Assembly: GCF_019222765.1 (NCBI RefSeq)
Contig: NZ_CP078145.1
Coordinates: 5,704,001-5,768,000, forward strand
Direction: 5' to 3'
From: Nocardia iowensis
GTDB taxonomy: Bacteria > Actinomycetota > Actinomycetes > Mycobacteriales > Mycobacteriaceae
DNA: 64,000 bases
The notes under the pieces were generated by a model. That model did no database searches and was not told the origin of the DNA. It worked only from the letters and a program-made list of their open reading frames with translations. Numbering within the stretch: position 1 is the stretch's first letter; every line of letters starts with the position of its first letter. The position numbers and the translations under genes were made by a program. Shown piece by piece: positions 10,915 to 19,468 of the stretch.

Positions 10915-11048
10915 CACGGCACCAGCCAATCCGGAATCACGCCGAGCAGAACCAACGCGATCAGCGCCAGTCCGACGATCGCCGCCAGCCAGTCCTCGCT
11001 CCAAGCGAATGTGCTACCCGAACGTTCCTCGGGCGATGTCTGTGACAC
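10914..11048 (-). CDS. small single-helix membrane protein, split-off N-terminus of the YeiH exporter
   Basis: 44-residue protein with one transmembrane helix (AAIVGLALIALVLLGVI) preceded by WSEDWLA. Many full-length YeiH-family proteins begin with an EDWW/EDWxA motif followed by a helix, so this looks like the family's first segment encoded on its own ORF. The GTG at 11048 has AAGGAG seven to eight bases upstream; an ATG at 11072 is possible but lacks a ribosome site. The stop overlaps the exporter's ATG as TGATG, indicating coupled translation. It could assemble with the exporter as a separate subunit; a true frameshift within one ancestral gene is the alternative. Confidence 0.65.
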   Translation of the reverse strand: MSQTSPEERSGSTFAWSEDWLAAIVGLALIALVLLGVIPDWLVP

Positions 11049-11173
11049 GGGTGTGCTCCTTGCGTTCCTCATCGAGAGGCCGCACGGTAGCAACACCCGG
11101 TCACCAGGCGCACCGGTTGCGTTCAGCGTGAATTATTCACGCATACAAGACAAAACAGGCGCGATAATCCGGC

Positions 11174-12025
11174 TCAGAAAGCCCGGCACGAGCGGATGTC
11201 GAAGGCGAGGATGGCTTTGGCGCCGAGCTCGGCGAGCTGGTCCATCACCTCGTTGCCCTGCTTGCGCGGCACCATCGCGCGGATCGCGACCCAGCCCTCG
11301 TCGGCGAGCGGGGACACCGTCGGCGACTCGAGACCAGGGGTGATCTCGACCGCCTGATCGAGCAGCTCCTTCGGGCAGTCGTAGTCCAGCATGATGTACT
11401 GCTGGCCGAACACGACGCCCTGGATGCGGGCGATGAGCTGGTTGCGGGCCCGTTCCTGCTGGTCCGAGCCGGTGCGCTCGATCAGAACGCCCTCCGAGTC
11501 GCACAGCGACTCACCGAAGGCGACCAGGTTGTGCTGGCGCAGCGTGCGCCCGGAGCCGACCACGTCGGCGATGGCATCGGCGACGCCGAGCTGGATGGAG
11601 ATCTCCACCGCGCCGTCCAGCCGGATCACCTCGGCCTCGATGCCGCGCCGTTGCAGATCGGCCAGCACCAGGTTCGGGTAGGAGGTGGCGATGCGCTTGT
11701 CGTACAGGTCTTCGACCTTCCATGCCTGCCCGGCCGGGGCGGCGTAGCGGAAGGTGGAGCGGCCGAAGCCGAGGGCGAGCCGTTCGCTGACCGGAGCGCT
11801 GGAATCGAGCGCGAGGTCGCGGCCGGTGATGCCGAGGTCGAGTTCACCGGACCCGACGTAGATGGCGATGTCCTTGGGCCGCAGGAAGAAGAATTCCACC
11901 TGGTTGGCCGGGTCGAGTACGGTCAGGTCGCGAGAATCGGTGCGCCTGCGATAACCGGCCTCGCTGAGGATGGAGGTGGCGGCTTCGGACAGGGCGCCTT
12001 TATTGGGGACTGCGACGCGCAGCAT
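11174..12025 (-). CDS. hisG: ATP phosphoribosyltransferase HisG (long form)
   Basis: 283-residue first enzyme of histidine biosynthesis: ATP plus PRPP gives phosphoribosyl-ATP. The start [12 protein letters not shown], the [11 protein letters not shown] loop and the PRPP-binding [15 protein letters not shown] are all present. Residues about 210-283 form the ACT-like regulatory domain of the long, histidine-inhibited HisG, so no HisZ subunit is needed. It lies 48 bases downstream of hisE in one operon, as in M. tuberculosis (Rv2122c-Rv2121c). Confidence 0.97.
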   Translation of the reverse strand: MLRVAVPNKGALSEAATSILSEAGYRRRTDSRDLTVLDPANQVEFFFLRPKDIAIYVGSGELDLGITGRDLALDSSAPVSERLALGFGRSTFRYAAPAGQAWKVEDLYDKRIATSYPNLVLADLQRRGIEAEVIRLDGAVEISIQLGVADAIADVVGSGRTLRQHNLVAFGESLCDSEGVLIERTGSDQQERARNQLIARIQGVVFGQQYIMLDYDCPKELLDQAVEITPGLESPTVSPLADEGWVAIRAMVPRKQGNEVMDQLAELGAKAILAFDIRSCRAF

Positions 12026-12073
12026 GGGATGGGGTCCTTTCGGAAGGAGAAACTGCGGAGTAAGACGCGGCCG

Positions 12074-12337
12074 TCACAGATGTCGGTACACGTCTTCGAG
12101 CTTCAGTCCACGACCCACCATCAGCACCTGAACCCAGTACAGCAGCTGCGAGATCTCCTCGGCGAGCGACTCGTCGCTCTCGTGCTCGGCGGCCAGCCAC
12201 ACCTCGCCGGCCTCCTCGAGCACCTTCTTACCCTGGCTATGCACGCCGGCGTCCAGCGCGGCCACGGTTCCGGACCCCTCGGGGCGGGTAACCGCACGTT
12301 CCTGCAGCTCGGCGAACAGGGTTTCGAAGTTCTTCAT
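12074..12337 (-). CDS. hisE: phosphoribosyl-ATP pyrophosphatase HisE
   Basis: 87-residue stand-alone PRA-PH that hydrolyses phosphoribosyl-ATP to phosphoribosyl-AMP, step 2 of histidine synthesis. The all-alpha MazG-like fold is marked by [27 protein letters not shown]..., with the acidic E-E-x-x-E and E-x-x-D/E metal ligands visible. The start is ATG at 12337 (MKNFETLF), the family-typical N-terminus. The 302-base stretch upstream (12338-12639) holds no gene and should contain the hisEG promoter and a hairpin at 12483-12507. Confidence 0.95.
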   Translation of the reverse strand: MKNFETLFAELQERAVTRPEGSGTVAALDAGVHSQGKKVLEEAGEVWLAAEHESDESLAEEISQLLYWVQVLMVGRGLKLEDVYRHL

Positions 12338-12482
12338 GATGAGCCATTGTTTCAGACCCGTGTGCGGGACCGTTGCTCCGGCCCATTCCGGGTTTCGGCG
12401 GCACTCGCAGCGGCGAACATGCCGGGCGTCCTGAGGCCGGTTGTTCGCGCCGCGCCGACCGATTGTTCGCCCTGTGCCACCT

Positions 12483-12507
12483 CGTCCGGCCCCGATGGGG
12501 CCGGACG
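12483..12507 (-). terminator. GC-rich hairpin downstream of the acyltransferase operon
   Basis: Perfect 11-bp arms CGTCCGGCCCC (12483-12493) and GGGGCCGGACG (12497-12507) around the triloop GAT. It lies 133 bases beyond the stop of the acyltransferase gene and upstream of hisE, in an otherwise featureless 302-base gap, so it probably ends the 12640-16210 operon. Confidence 0.55.
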
Positions 12508-12639
12508 GTGAGCTCGCCGCAGCCCATCCCACGCGGTGCTCGTGGCGCGCGGCCTCGCGGGGCCTCGAACCGGGTGCCGGTCAGCGCACCGGCCGCGCCG
12601 GGAATGAGCGCCGCAGCGGGCGGCGACGGTGGGGCCGGG

Positions 12640-14454
12640 TCAGCCCCGCGCGAGCAACGCCTCCAGATCAGCGACGGCGGTCCGCAGATGGTCGGCGAAG
12701 GCGTGCATCTGGTCGGCGACCGGGGTCGGGGTGGCCAGATACAGGTTCCACCGGTCCGGCAGCAGAACGTAGGCGACACCGATGCAGCGGGGGCTGGTAG
12801 AGCCGAAACCGAAGTAGCGGATGTTGATCGACGGCGCCGAGCTGGTGCTCAGGTAGTCGTCACGCATGATCAGCCAGCCCGGGCTGTCGAAGAGCGCGAT
12901 CGGTTCGGTGACACCGAGTTCGGCGCCGCGACGACGCTGGATCCACTGCAGTTCCCACAGATGCTGTTCAGGTGCCGCGCCCGCCTGGCACTGCTTGGCG
13001 CGTTCGACATGCGCGGCGGCCGCGGTGCGCGCGGCGGCCAGCTTGCCCTGCTGGTCGACCGTGGGGTCCTGCATCGCGTCCACGAACGCCACCATTTCCG
13101 GGGTGACCACCCGCATGGCCTCGGTGCGGCCGTTGCGGTACTGGCGGGTGGCGATGGATTCGTAAGTGGCGCCGGTGATTCCCTTGCTGCGCCGGTGGGC
13201 GAGCTGATAACTCAACTGCGCGAAGGCATCCGGTGAGATGCCGAGCTGTTTGGCGCGCGTTGTGCCGAAGTCCGGGAAAGAGACCGTCTGCGTGGCATTT
13301 TCGGCGGCGTAGCGGGCGAAATCGGCACCGGCTTCGGCAATATCGTTGCGCTGCGCCGCATCCAGCACGAAGTCGATCGGCTCGACGGCGGGCATCCCCT
13401 GCGCCTTCGCCCCCGACCGGGCGGCGTGCTCCTGCGCCGGAGTCTCCAGCAAGGTGTCCACGAAGGACAGGATGGTGGTGCCGTCCAGCCCGCAGTGCTC
13501 GACGTTGATGCCAGCCTGACCGTCCCCGAAGACGATGAACGACACCGACTTGTCGAACCACCGGTTGGCACTGTCGCCGTGCAGCAGCTGATCACAGGCG
13601 TGCAGCTCGTCGCGCGGGGCGAAGTCCTCCAGGCAAACACAGAACAGCGCGGTCTCGATGGTATTCAGCGCCGCGGCATTGGTCGGTTCGGCGAGCAGCG
13701 CCTGCCTGCTCGCCGCCCATTCCGCCCGCGCCTTGGTGGTGAGATGCCCGACGGCGGAATCGGTTCGGGTCGACCGCGCACCGGCCTTCAGCACCGCTCG
13801 CAGTCCGTCGGCGAGGTCGTCCAGCGAGTACGGCGCGCCGTCGGGACCGATCGCGTCCATCCGGAACATGTGGCCGCGGAAGAAGACCACCACATGCTTG
13901 GCCGTGGACGGGCCCGGCCATTCCGGGCTGTACGGGACGCGAACGCTGTCCTGCTGCTCCCCCGGGATGCGGGTCTCGGAGAATAAATATTTGTTCTGCC
14001 ACATGGACAACGTCTGCCCGCGCTGGGTCACCGCGGGGATCGCCTCGGCGTCCAGTGACAGCTTGTAATCCACTGCGGCGGAGATGATTCCGGCCGCGCG
14101 ATCGACCTGGGTCGCGGCCGTCGAGGTGGCCAGCGTGGTGTCGTCGCGGAAGAGGAAGAAGAAGTTGGCGTTCAATGCGATGCGGTCGCGCCTGCCCAGG
14201 TACCGCGACGGCCAGAACAGGTCCAGCCAGCTACCGACGCCCGCGGCGGCGTCGTATTCCGCCAGTGCCGCGTGCAGTGTGCGACCGGGCCCGTCCTGGC
14301 GCAGCAGGTCGGCGACCGCGGCTTCGGTGGTGGCGAGCTCGGCCGCGGTCAACAGCGGTGCGCACCACTGCAGGAATCGGGCGCAGCTGTCCTCCAGCGT
14401 CGGCAGGGGCACCCGGGGCAGGTGGTCGTCGGCGGCGAAGGTGCGTTCGGTCAA
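12640..14454 (-). CDS. choline/carnitine O-acyltransferase family protein
   Basis: 604-residue acyltransferase of the carnitine acetyl/palmitoyl-transferase family, which moves acyl groups between CoA and the hydroxyl of a quaternary-ammonium acceptor. Visible hallmarks: PLPTLEDSCARFL near the N-terminus, the catalytic-histidine block GINVEHCGLDG (His320), and TYESIATRQYRNGRTEAMR near residue 460, equivalent to the family's TYESxxTRxFxxGRTxxxR. The length fits eukaryotic CrAT. The ATG overlaps the upstream methyltransferase stop by four bases (ATGA). Such enzymes are uncommon in bacteria. Here it is the last gene of an operon with a methyltransferase and a 2OG oxygenase, suggesting its acceptor is made by those two enzymes. 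The acceptor and acyl donor are unknown. Confidence 0.88.
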   Translation of the reverse strand: MTERTFAADDHLPRVPLPTLEDSCARFLQWCAPLLTAAELATTEAAVADLLRQDGPGRTLHAALAEYDAAAGVGSWLDLFWPSRYLGRRDRIALNANFFFLFRDDTTLATSTAATQVDRAAGIISAAVDYKLSLDAEAIPAVTQRGQTLSMWQNKYLFSETRIPGEQQDSVRVPYSPEWPGPSTAKHVVVFFRGHMFRMDAIGPDGAPYSLDDLADGLRAVLKAGARSTRTDSAVGHLTTKARAEWAASRQALLAEPTNAAALNTIETALFCVCLEDFAPRDELHACDQLLHGDSANRWFDKSVSFIVFGDGQAGINVEHCGLDGTTILSFVDTLLETPAQEHAARSGAKAQGMPAVEPIDFVLDAAQRNDIAEAGADFARYAAENATQTVSFPDFGTTRAKQLGISPDAFAQLSYQLAHRRSKGITGATYESIATRQYRNGRTEAMRVVTPEMVAFVDAMQDPTVDQQGKLAAARTAAAAHVERAKQCQAGAAPEQHLWELQWIQRRRGAELGVTEPIALFDSPGWLIMRDDYLSTSSAPSINIRYFGFGSTSPRCIGVAYVLLPDRWNLYLATPTPVADQMHAFADHLRTAVADLEALLARG

Positions 14455-15287
14455 TGCTGGTCCTCGGTGTCGGCGTGGTGCTTCGGCAACGGTCTCGATA
14501 GATACAGGCCGGCGTAGAGCCAGCCGTCCGCTTCCCGGTCGGTGGTGTCGATTCCCTTGGCGGACAGGGTGTTCAGCACCTGGGTCTGCTCGGCCGCGGA
14601 GGCGAACCTGCGCTGTTCGAACAGCCCGGGCGCCTGTTCGGTCCGGTAGCCGAGCGCGGCCAGTTCCGCGGCGATCGGGGTGAAGTCGAACATGCGCAGC
14701 ACGAAGTGTGCCATCCAGGGCCGCCGACGCGGATGCGCGGTGGCCACGCGGGCCAGCGTTTTCTCGGTGACGTAGCCGACGCAGCCGGTGGAGATGATGA
14801 TGTCGGCGGTGGCCAGCACCTCCCGCTGCGCATCAGTGGGCTCGCCGGACTCGAGGTCGGCGTGCACGGTGTCGTGCAGCAGCCCCGTCTCCTTGGCGTA
14901 GGCGAGCGCGGGCGCGGAGGCGTCCATACCGAGGAACCGGACATCGGGAAGTTCGTCTCGGGTGCCGAGGTCCGCGCGGTCGCGGGCGATGAGGGTCGCA
15001 CGGTCCCCGTCCGCGCTGCGGTAGTGCTCGGCGAGTTCTTTCATGGAGGTGTCGAAGCGCAGCAGCGCGGCGTTGACGCCGTAGGAGCAGCCGATGTCGA
15101 GCACCGTGGGCGTGGTTACCCGGGCCGAGGCGCGGTATTCCCGAATCTGTTGCTGGAAAACGGGTTTCGCGAGCTCCGGGATTCGATAGTCGAGGTCGGA
15201 CATGCGGGCGTAGTAGTCGCGCGGATCGGGACGGTCGTAGATGTCGTCGAAGGAGGCTTTCCCGGTCTCGTGTAACGGCACTGCCAC
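14451..15287 (-). CDS. class I SAM-dependent methyltransferase
   Basis: 278-residue Rossmann methyltransferase. The SAM-binding glycine loop is VLDIGCSYGVNAALLRF (about 62-78), followed by FLGMDASAPALAYA with the acidic ribose-binding residue, and ADIIISTGCVGYVTEKT as the post-II region. The N-terminus (DPRDYYARMSDLDYRIPELAKPVF) resembles lids of small-molecule methyltransferases. It lies between the 2OG oxygenase (59-base gap) and the acyltransferase (4-base overlap). The acceptor is unknown; N-methylation of an amino acid en route to a betaine-like product is inference from context. Confidence 0.8.
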   Translation of the reverse strand: MAVPLHETGKASFDDIYDRPDPRDYYARMSDLDYRIPELAKPVFQQQIREYRASARVTTPTVLDIGCSYGVNAALLRFDTSMKELAEHYRSADGDRATLIARDRADLGTRDELPDVRFLGMDASAPALAYAKETGLLHDTVHADLESGEPTDAQREVLATADIIISTGCVGYVTEKTLARVATAHPRRRPWMAHFVLRMFDFTPIAAELAALGYRTEQAPGLFEQRRFASAAEQTQVLNTLSAKGIDTTDREADGWLYAGLYLSRPLPKHHADTEDQH

Positions 15288-15346
15288 AGTCGTTCCTCTC
15301 GGGTCGAGCGGTTTCTCCCGATCACTGGGTCGAACGGGTGTTCAGC

Positions 15347-16210
15347 TCAGTCGAGCAATCGGTCACCGCGGACAACGTCGGCCGCGGCGGCCAGATGATC
15401 GGGTAGTACGCGGCCGAAGAGTTGCCTGGTGCGCTCCACCGTGCCGATCACGCCCGGCCGGTCGGTGTAGGCGAAGATCGCCGAATGCCGTTGGCCTGCA
15501 CCGGCGACGGGCGATACGCGATGCAGCGAGAAGCGGCCGCGGAACAGTTGCAGGTCGCCGGGGCGCAGGTCGAGCCGCTGGATCAACCGCTCACCCGAGC
15601 CGGTGAGCACGGCGCGGACGTCATCGAGGCGCTCGGCCTCCGGCGTGCGAATGTTGGGGCAGTACTCGAAGATTCCGCCCGACTCCGCGGGTTGGGTCAG
15701 CATGCTGACGGTGAATTCGTTGGTGTCGAAGTGCCACGGATGCGACATGCCGGGGGCGACGACATTCAGGCACAGTCCGGCCAGCGGGTCGGCGAATTCG
15801 TGCAGTTCGGCCAGGCCGAAACAGTCCGCGACGAAACGCTGGAAGCGCCTGTCGGTATAGAGCCGGTGGATCAGCGCGTCGCCGGGGATGCGGTCGCGGG
15901 GCACGAAGGCGTTTCCGCGCTCGAGCACGATACGCCCCGGATGATCCGCGGGCAGCTCGGTGTCCAGCGGGATGTTGTAGGCGTTCACCCGCTCGACTTC
16001 GTAGTACGCGTGCGGCGCCATCGCCTCGCCCTGTGCCCGCAGGGTCTCGGTCAGTTCCGGCCGGATGAAACCGCGCAGGACGGTGCAGCCGCTCTCGTCC
16101 AGTTCCGTGCGGGCTCGCCGCACCGCGCTGCGCCGGCCGGGGTCCTCCGGTTCGGCGAGGGGATACCGTGCGGTATCAACGATCTCGTCGAGGACACCCA
16201 ACGCTGCCAT
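15347..16210 (-). CDS. 2-oxoglutarate/Fe(II) oxygenase, BesD/HalD-like but with the iron-binding Asp
   Basis: 287-residue jelly-roll oxygenase. The facial triad is visible as His160-Phe-Asp162 in HPWHFDTNEF and distal His230 in FSLHRVSPV, with the 2OG-binding Arg241-x-Ser243 downstream. The overall pattern (ANAYNIPLDTEL-like region, LCLNVVAPGMSHPWHFDTN, RPGDLQLFRGRFSLHRV) recalls the BesD/HalD enzymes that act on free lysine and related amino acids. Halogenases of that family have Gly where this protein has Asp162, so hydroxylation is expected, not halogenation. It is the first gene of the operon with a methyltransferase and an acyltransferase. The substrate is not known; amino acid hydroxylation is inference. 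Confidence 0.72.
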   Translation of the reverse strand: MAALGVLDEIVDTARYPLAEPEDPGRRSAVRRARTELDESGCTVLRGFIRPELTETLRAQGEAMAPHAYYEVERVNAYNIPLDTELPADHPGRIVLERGNAFVPRDRIPGDALIHRLYTDRRFQRFVADCFGLAELHEFADPLAGLCLNVVAPGMSHPWHFDTNEFTVSMLTQPAESGGIFEYCPNIRTPEAERLDDVRAVLTGSGERLIQRLDLRPGDLQLFRGRFSLHRVSPVAGAGQRHSAIFAYTDRPGVIGTVERTRQLFGRVLPDHLAAAADVVRGDRLLD

Positions 16211-16359
16211 GGCGACATTCTGGTGGAGCGCACCGCCGACACGCCCGAGATTCGGCGAGATTGCCGGTGATCGCCGTCACAGCTCCCAGCAGCACTCACT
16301 ACCGTTGCGGCACAGTAACTCTCGGTAGAGCGCGGTCGGGAGTGTCGAACGGTGGCCGG

Positions 16360-17031
16360 TCAGCCGCGCAGCTTCAGCGCTTGTTCGAGGTCTTCGATCG
16401 TGAGCCCGACCAGCGAGTCACGGAACGTTCGGCCAGGTCCGTCCGGAACGGCAATCTCGCACGGGATCACGATCACCGCGCAACCCGCCGCCCGCGCCGC
16501 GCGGGTGCCAGTCGGCGAATCCTCCACGGCCACACAGTCACGCGGATCGACGCCGAGCAGCTCAGCGGCCCGCTGATAGACGTCCGGCTCGGGCTTGCCG
16601 CGTGCCACCTCGTCACCGCAGACCGACACGTCGAAGAAATCGCGGCCGAGCGTGTCCAATCCGAATTCGGTAAGCGACCGCTTGGTATTGGTGACGAGCG
16701 CCGAAGCGAGTCCTGCCTCCTTGACCAACGCGAGCGCGTCCTTCGCACCGGGACGCCACGGGATGGGACCGGTCATCAACTCGGTCACCCGCCACTCCAG
16801 AAAGTCCCCCGCCGCCCCCAGTGCCTCCGGAGTCGACTCGATGCCGAGACCGGTGAAGATCAACCGCAGCGCGTCCGGCCCGGACGCGCCGATCAACGCG
16901 TGCCGCAGCTCGTCGGTCATCTCGTGCCCGTGCTCGCGAGCCAACTCGCGCACGGCGACGTCCCAGAGCTTCTCCGAGTCCAGCAACGTGCCGTCCATAT
17001 CCCAGAGAACGGCGGCTAGTCGCGCAGTCAC
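16360..17031 (-). CDS. HAD-superfamily hydrolase (beta-phosphoglucomutase-like)
   Basis: 223-residue HAD phosphatase. Motif I is WDMDGTLLDSE (Asp nucleophile), motif II ALVTNTKRS, the motif III lysine is in ARGKPEPDVY, and motif IV is VAVEDSPTG, so all catalytic residues are present. The helical cap inserted after motif I places it in the PGM/GPH subfamily. The GTG start ends at 17031. It lies 176 bases downstream of the protein kinase gene and 149 bases before the oxygenase operon, so co-transcription with either is uncertain. The substrate cannot be told from sequence. Confidence 0.85.
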   Translation of the reverse strand: MTARLAAVLWDMDGTLLDSEKLWDVAVRELAREHGHEMTDELRHALIGASGPDALRLIFTGLGIESTPEALGAAGDFLEWRVTELMTGPIPWRPGAKDALALVKEAGLASALVTNTKRSLTEFGLDTLGRDFFDVSVCGDEVARGKPEPDVYQRAAELLGVDPRDCVAVEDSPTGTRAARAAGCAVIVIPCEIAVPDGPGRTFRDSLVGLTIEDLEQALKLRG

Positions 17032-17207
17032 GTGCGGTACATCTCCTCATTGGTTAACGGTCGACCCAGGCCACGATGACGGTCGCCGCCCCGAGCTATT
17101 CTCCGGCATTCGGCTGCGTGGTGCACCGGCGGCACAGTTCGCGTCGGATCTTGTCCGGCAAGGCGCTGCGCATCCCGGCAGCGCTCTACCGCATCGCGAC
17201 AGAGCGC

Positions 17208-18941
17208 CTAGGCCCCGGACCCGGCGATCAGCATGCGCCCGTTCTCCGACACGACCTGGAACCAGCGGCTCTCCGACCTTCTTTCACCGGACTTCATCGT
17301 GTAGGTGATCGATGCGGTCGCCCGGCTCTCACCGCTCGGCGTGACACTCCCCACGCTCACCGCTTGGATGGCGCTCCAGAACCGGACGTAGGCGTCGTAG
17401 CCGCCGGTCTGCGCCTGATAGGAGGGCGTGAGCTGCGACCAGGCAGCGGAAGTGTTGCCGGGCAGCATGCTGTAGTAGCCCTGGATGAATTGGGCGACGC
17501 TGGCCGCGGGGGGCGGGCCGAAGGGTGTCGCGGTGACGGTCGTGGGCGGTGCCTTGCTCGGGGTGGGGCTCGGCGTGGGCGTAGGTGTGGGCGTCGTCGA
17601 GGACGGCGCGGGCGTCGGGCTCGGCGGGGGCGACGGCTCTGGGGTGCTTACCGGAGCCGGTGGCGCCTCCTGGCCGGTGCTCGCCGCGTTGGCGGGGGGC
17701 GGCGGGCCCTCGGGTGCGGCGGACACGGTGGTCACCGACGGTGCGGCAGTGCCGCCCTCGTCCTTGCGGTCACCGTTGACAATGTAGGCGACGAGTCCAA
17801 TCACCAGGAGCACCGCGACGAACGCGGCGGCACCGACGGCCATGGCGCGGTTACGTTGCGGCCCGCCGCCCGCGCCGCCGGGGATGGTGGTCGCCGCACG
17901 GCGTGGCGGGATCGGCGGTTGCGCGGAAACGGATTCGGCCGCAGCCGGATTCGCCTGCGGCGCGGCGTTGGCCAGCGCTGCGGTCGGCACCAGTGCCGTC
18001 GCGGCGGTCGCGTTCGCCGTGCTGCTCGCGGCATCGGTGCCCGGTTGCGGGAGCACGGTCGTCGCATCCGCTCCCGGCGCGGGCAGCGCCTTGGTGAGCG
18101 ACGGTGTCCCCAGCTTCGGAACCCGGCCCTCCGCAACGGCTTCGAGAGCTTGCTGCGCCTCCCGCATGGTCGGGCGCGCGTCGATCGTCGGGGCGAGCAG
18201 CCGCATCAGCACCGACCCGAGCACACCGGCCTGCTTCGGCTCCGGGACCTGGCCGCGCGCGACGGCGTGCAGCACAGCCAGCGGATTGTCGCCCTCACCG
18301 AACGGCGGCTGGCCCTCCACCGCGGCGTACAGCGTTGAGCCGAGGGCGAATACGTCGGAGGCGGGTTCCGGGTTCTCCCCGCGCGCCACCTCCGGTGCCA
18401 GGTAGGCGGGGGTGCCCGCGAGGAATCCGGTGGCGGTGACGGTGACATCGCCGACGGCCCGGGAGATGCCGAAGTCGGTGAGCTTCACGGTGCCGTCGTC
18501 GCCGACGAGCAGGTTCGCGGGCTTCACGTCGCGGTGCATGATGCCCGCCTTGTGCGCGGCGGCCAGTGCGCCCGCGGCTTGCGCGCCGATGCGCGCGACC
18601 TCCGCCGGGGCCAGGGTGCGCTTGCCGGAGAGTTTGGCCGCCAGGCTCGGCGCGTCCATGTATTCCATGACCAACCACGGCTGGCCGTCTTCCTCCGCGA
18701 CGTCGAAGACGGTGATCGCGTTCGGGTGGTGCAGCCGCGCCGCGATCCGGCCCTCGCGCATGGCGCGCAGTTTCGCCTCCAGCGCCGCCTCGCGCGACAG
18801 GCCCGGCCCGAGGATCAACTGCTTCACGGCGACGGTGCGCCGCAGCCGGACGTCCGTGCCGCGCCAGACAACGCCCATGGCACCTGTGCCGATCGGATCC
18901 GTGAGTCGATACCGTCCCGCGATCAATCGGTCCGCCGTCAT
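17208..18941 (-). CDS. PknB-type Ser/Thr protein kinase with extracytoplasmic domain
   Basis: 577-residue membrane Ser/Thr kinase. Kinase domain about 8-270: glycine loop IGTGAMGVVWRG, VAVKQ lysine, catalytic loop HRDVKPANLL, DFGISR, and APE-like YLAPEVA. A Pro/Ala-rich juxtamembrane segment leads to one transmembrane helix (about 367-388, MAVGAAAFVAVLLVIGLVAYIV). Outside the cell there is a long low-complexity Pro/Ser/Thr linker and a C-terminal domain of about 110 residues with FIQGYYSMLPGNTSAAWSQL, resembling small SnoaL-like sensor domains. GGAAGG precedes the ATG by nine bases. No cognate phosphatase lies nearby. Confidence 0.93.
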   Translation of the reverse strand: MTADRLIAGRYRLTDPIGTGAMGVVWRGTDVRLRRTVAVKQLILGPGLSREAALEAKLRAMREGRIAARLHHPNAITVFDVAEEDGQPWLVMEYMDAPSLAAKLSGKRTLAPAEVARIGAQAAGALAAAHKAGIMHRDVKPANLLVGDDGTVKLTDFGISRAVGDVTVTATGFLAGTPAYLAPEVARGENPEPASDVFALGSTLYAAVEGQPPFGEGDNPLAVLHAVARGQVPEPKQAGVLGSVLMRLLAPTIDARPTMREAQQALEAVAEGRVPKLGTPSLTKALPAPGADATTVLPQPGTDAASSTANATAATALVPTAALANAAPQANPAAAESVSAQPPIPPRRAATTIPGGAGGGPQRNRAMAVGAAAFVAVLLVIGLVAYIVNGDRKDEGGTAAPSVTTVSAAPEGPPPPANAASTGQEAPPAPVSTPEPSPPPSPTPAPSSTTPTPTPTPSPTPSKAPPTTVTATPFGPPPAASVAQFIQGYYSMLPGNTSAAWSQLTPSYQAQTGGYDAYVRFWSAIQAVSVGSVTPSGESRATASITYTMKSGERRSESRWFQVVSENGRMLIAGSGA

Positions 18942-19018
18942 GGTGTTGTGCCTTCCTGCTTACGCGCCGAGCCGGTACTGCACTGGCGCGCAACGCCGGG
19001 AAATCCCCGAAATTGCCA

Positions 19019-19162
19019 CGCGCCGAAGTCCTTTGCACCCGTAAGCAGCGATGGCGACGCATCCGCCGACTGCTCCGGATGCAGTTGCAACGCTTCCGAC
19101 AATGGCATACCCACCCGACCGACATCCACCTCACCGTGAACGCCCGGGCGATCCCCCAGGTC
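19019..19162 (-). pseudogene. decayed duplicate of the metH C-terminal end
   Basis: On the minus strand, translation of 19162 to 19019 gives 48 residues that align without gaps to the last 48 residues of MetH, with 24 identities, including LSExLQLHPEQSxDA and AKxF. At DNA level the runs CTCCGGATG-AGTTG and GACCTGG are also shared. Upstream of this block the match continues only after a frame change, and the local ORF (19276-18938) has no other recognisable domain. It lies about 300 bases downstream of metH on the same strand, in the 527-base gap between the kinase and metH. It looks like a broken tandem duplication of the metH 3' end. Confidence 0.6.
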
Positions 19163-19320
19163 AGCGCTGCGCCACGCCGAGTCACGAAATCCACTCGGCG
19201 CGTCGGGATTTGCCCAAATCATGGCATACGAGCAGGTAGCCAAGGCCCTTGCGGCACGCGAACACTGTTCCGCCACAGCGTGATCACGATCACAACCGGC
19301 CGACGGTACGCATAACGGAT

Positions 19321-19460
19321 CGCTACGCCACCCATTGGCCGCGGTGGCGTAGCGAGGACGGGTTGCGAGGACTCACAGAGCGTCTATAAGCCCCACAGGG
19401 GGTGTAAGCCCTGTGCGGCGTCTGGACGCTCTGTGACAGCCCAACGACGAAGCCGTTGGG
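19321..19460. repeat. cluster of nested inverted repeats downstream of metH
   Basis: Four perfect inverted repeats are packed here: CGCTACGCCAC (19321-19331)/GTGGCGTAGCG (19344-19354); CACAGAGCGTC (19374-19384)/GACGCTCTGTG (19425-19435), enclosing CACAGGG (19394-19400)/CCCTGTG (19409-19415); and CCCAACG (19440-19446)/CGTTGGG (19454-19460). They follow the metH stop directly, so at least one is probably its terminator. The purpose of the rest is unknown. Confidence 0.6.
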
Positions 19461-19468
19461 GCACGCGG

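Noticed and set aside
15347..16210. Calling the oxygenase a halogenase because of its BesD/HalD resemblance.
   Set aside because: The iron-binding Asp162 is present; halogenases of this group have Gly or Ala there so that chloride can bind.
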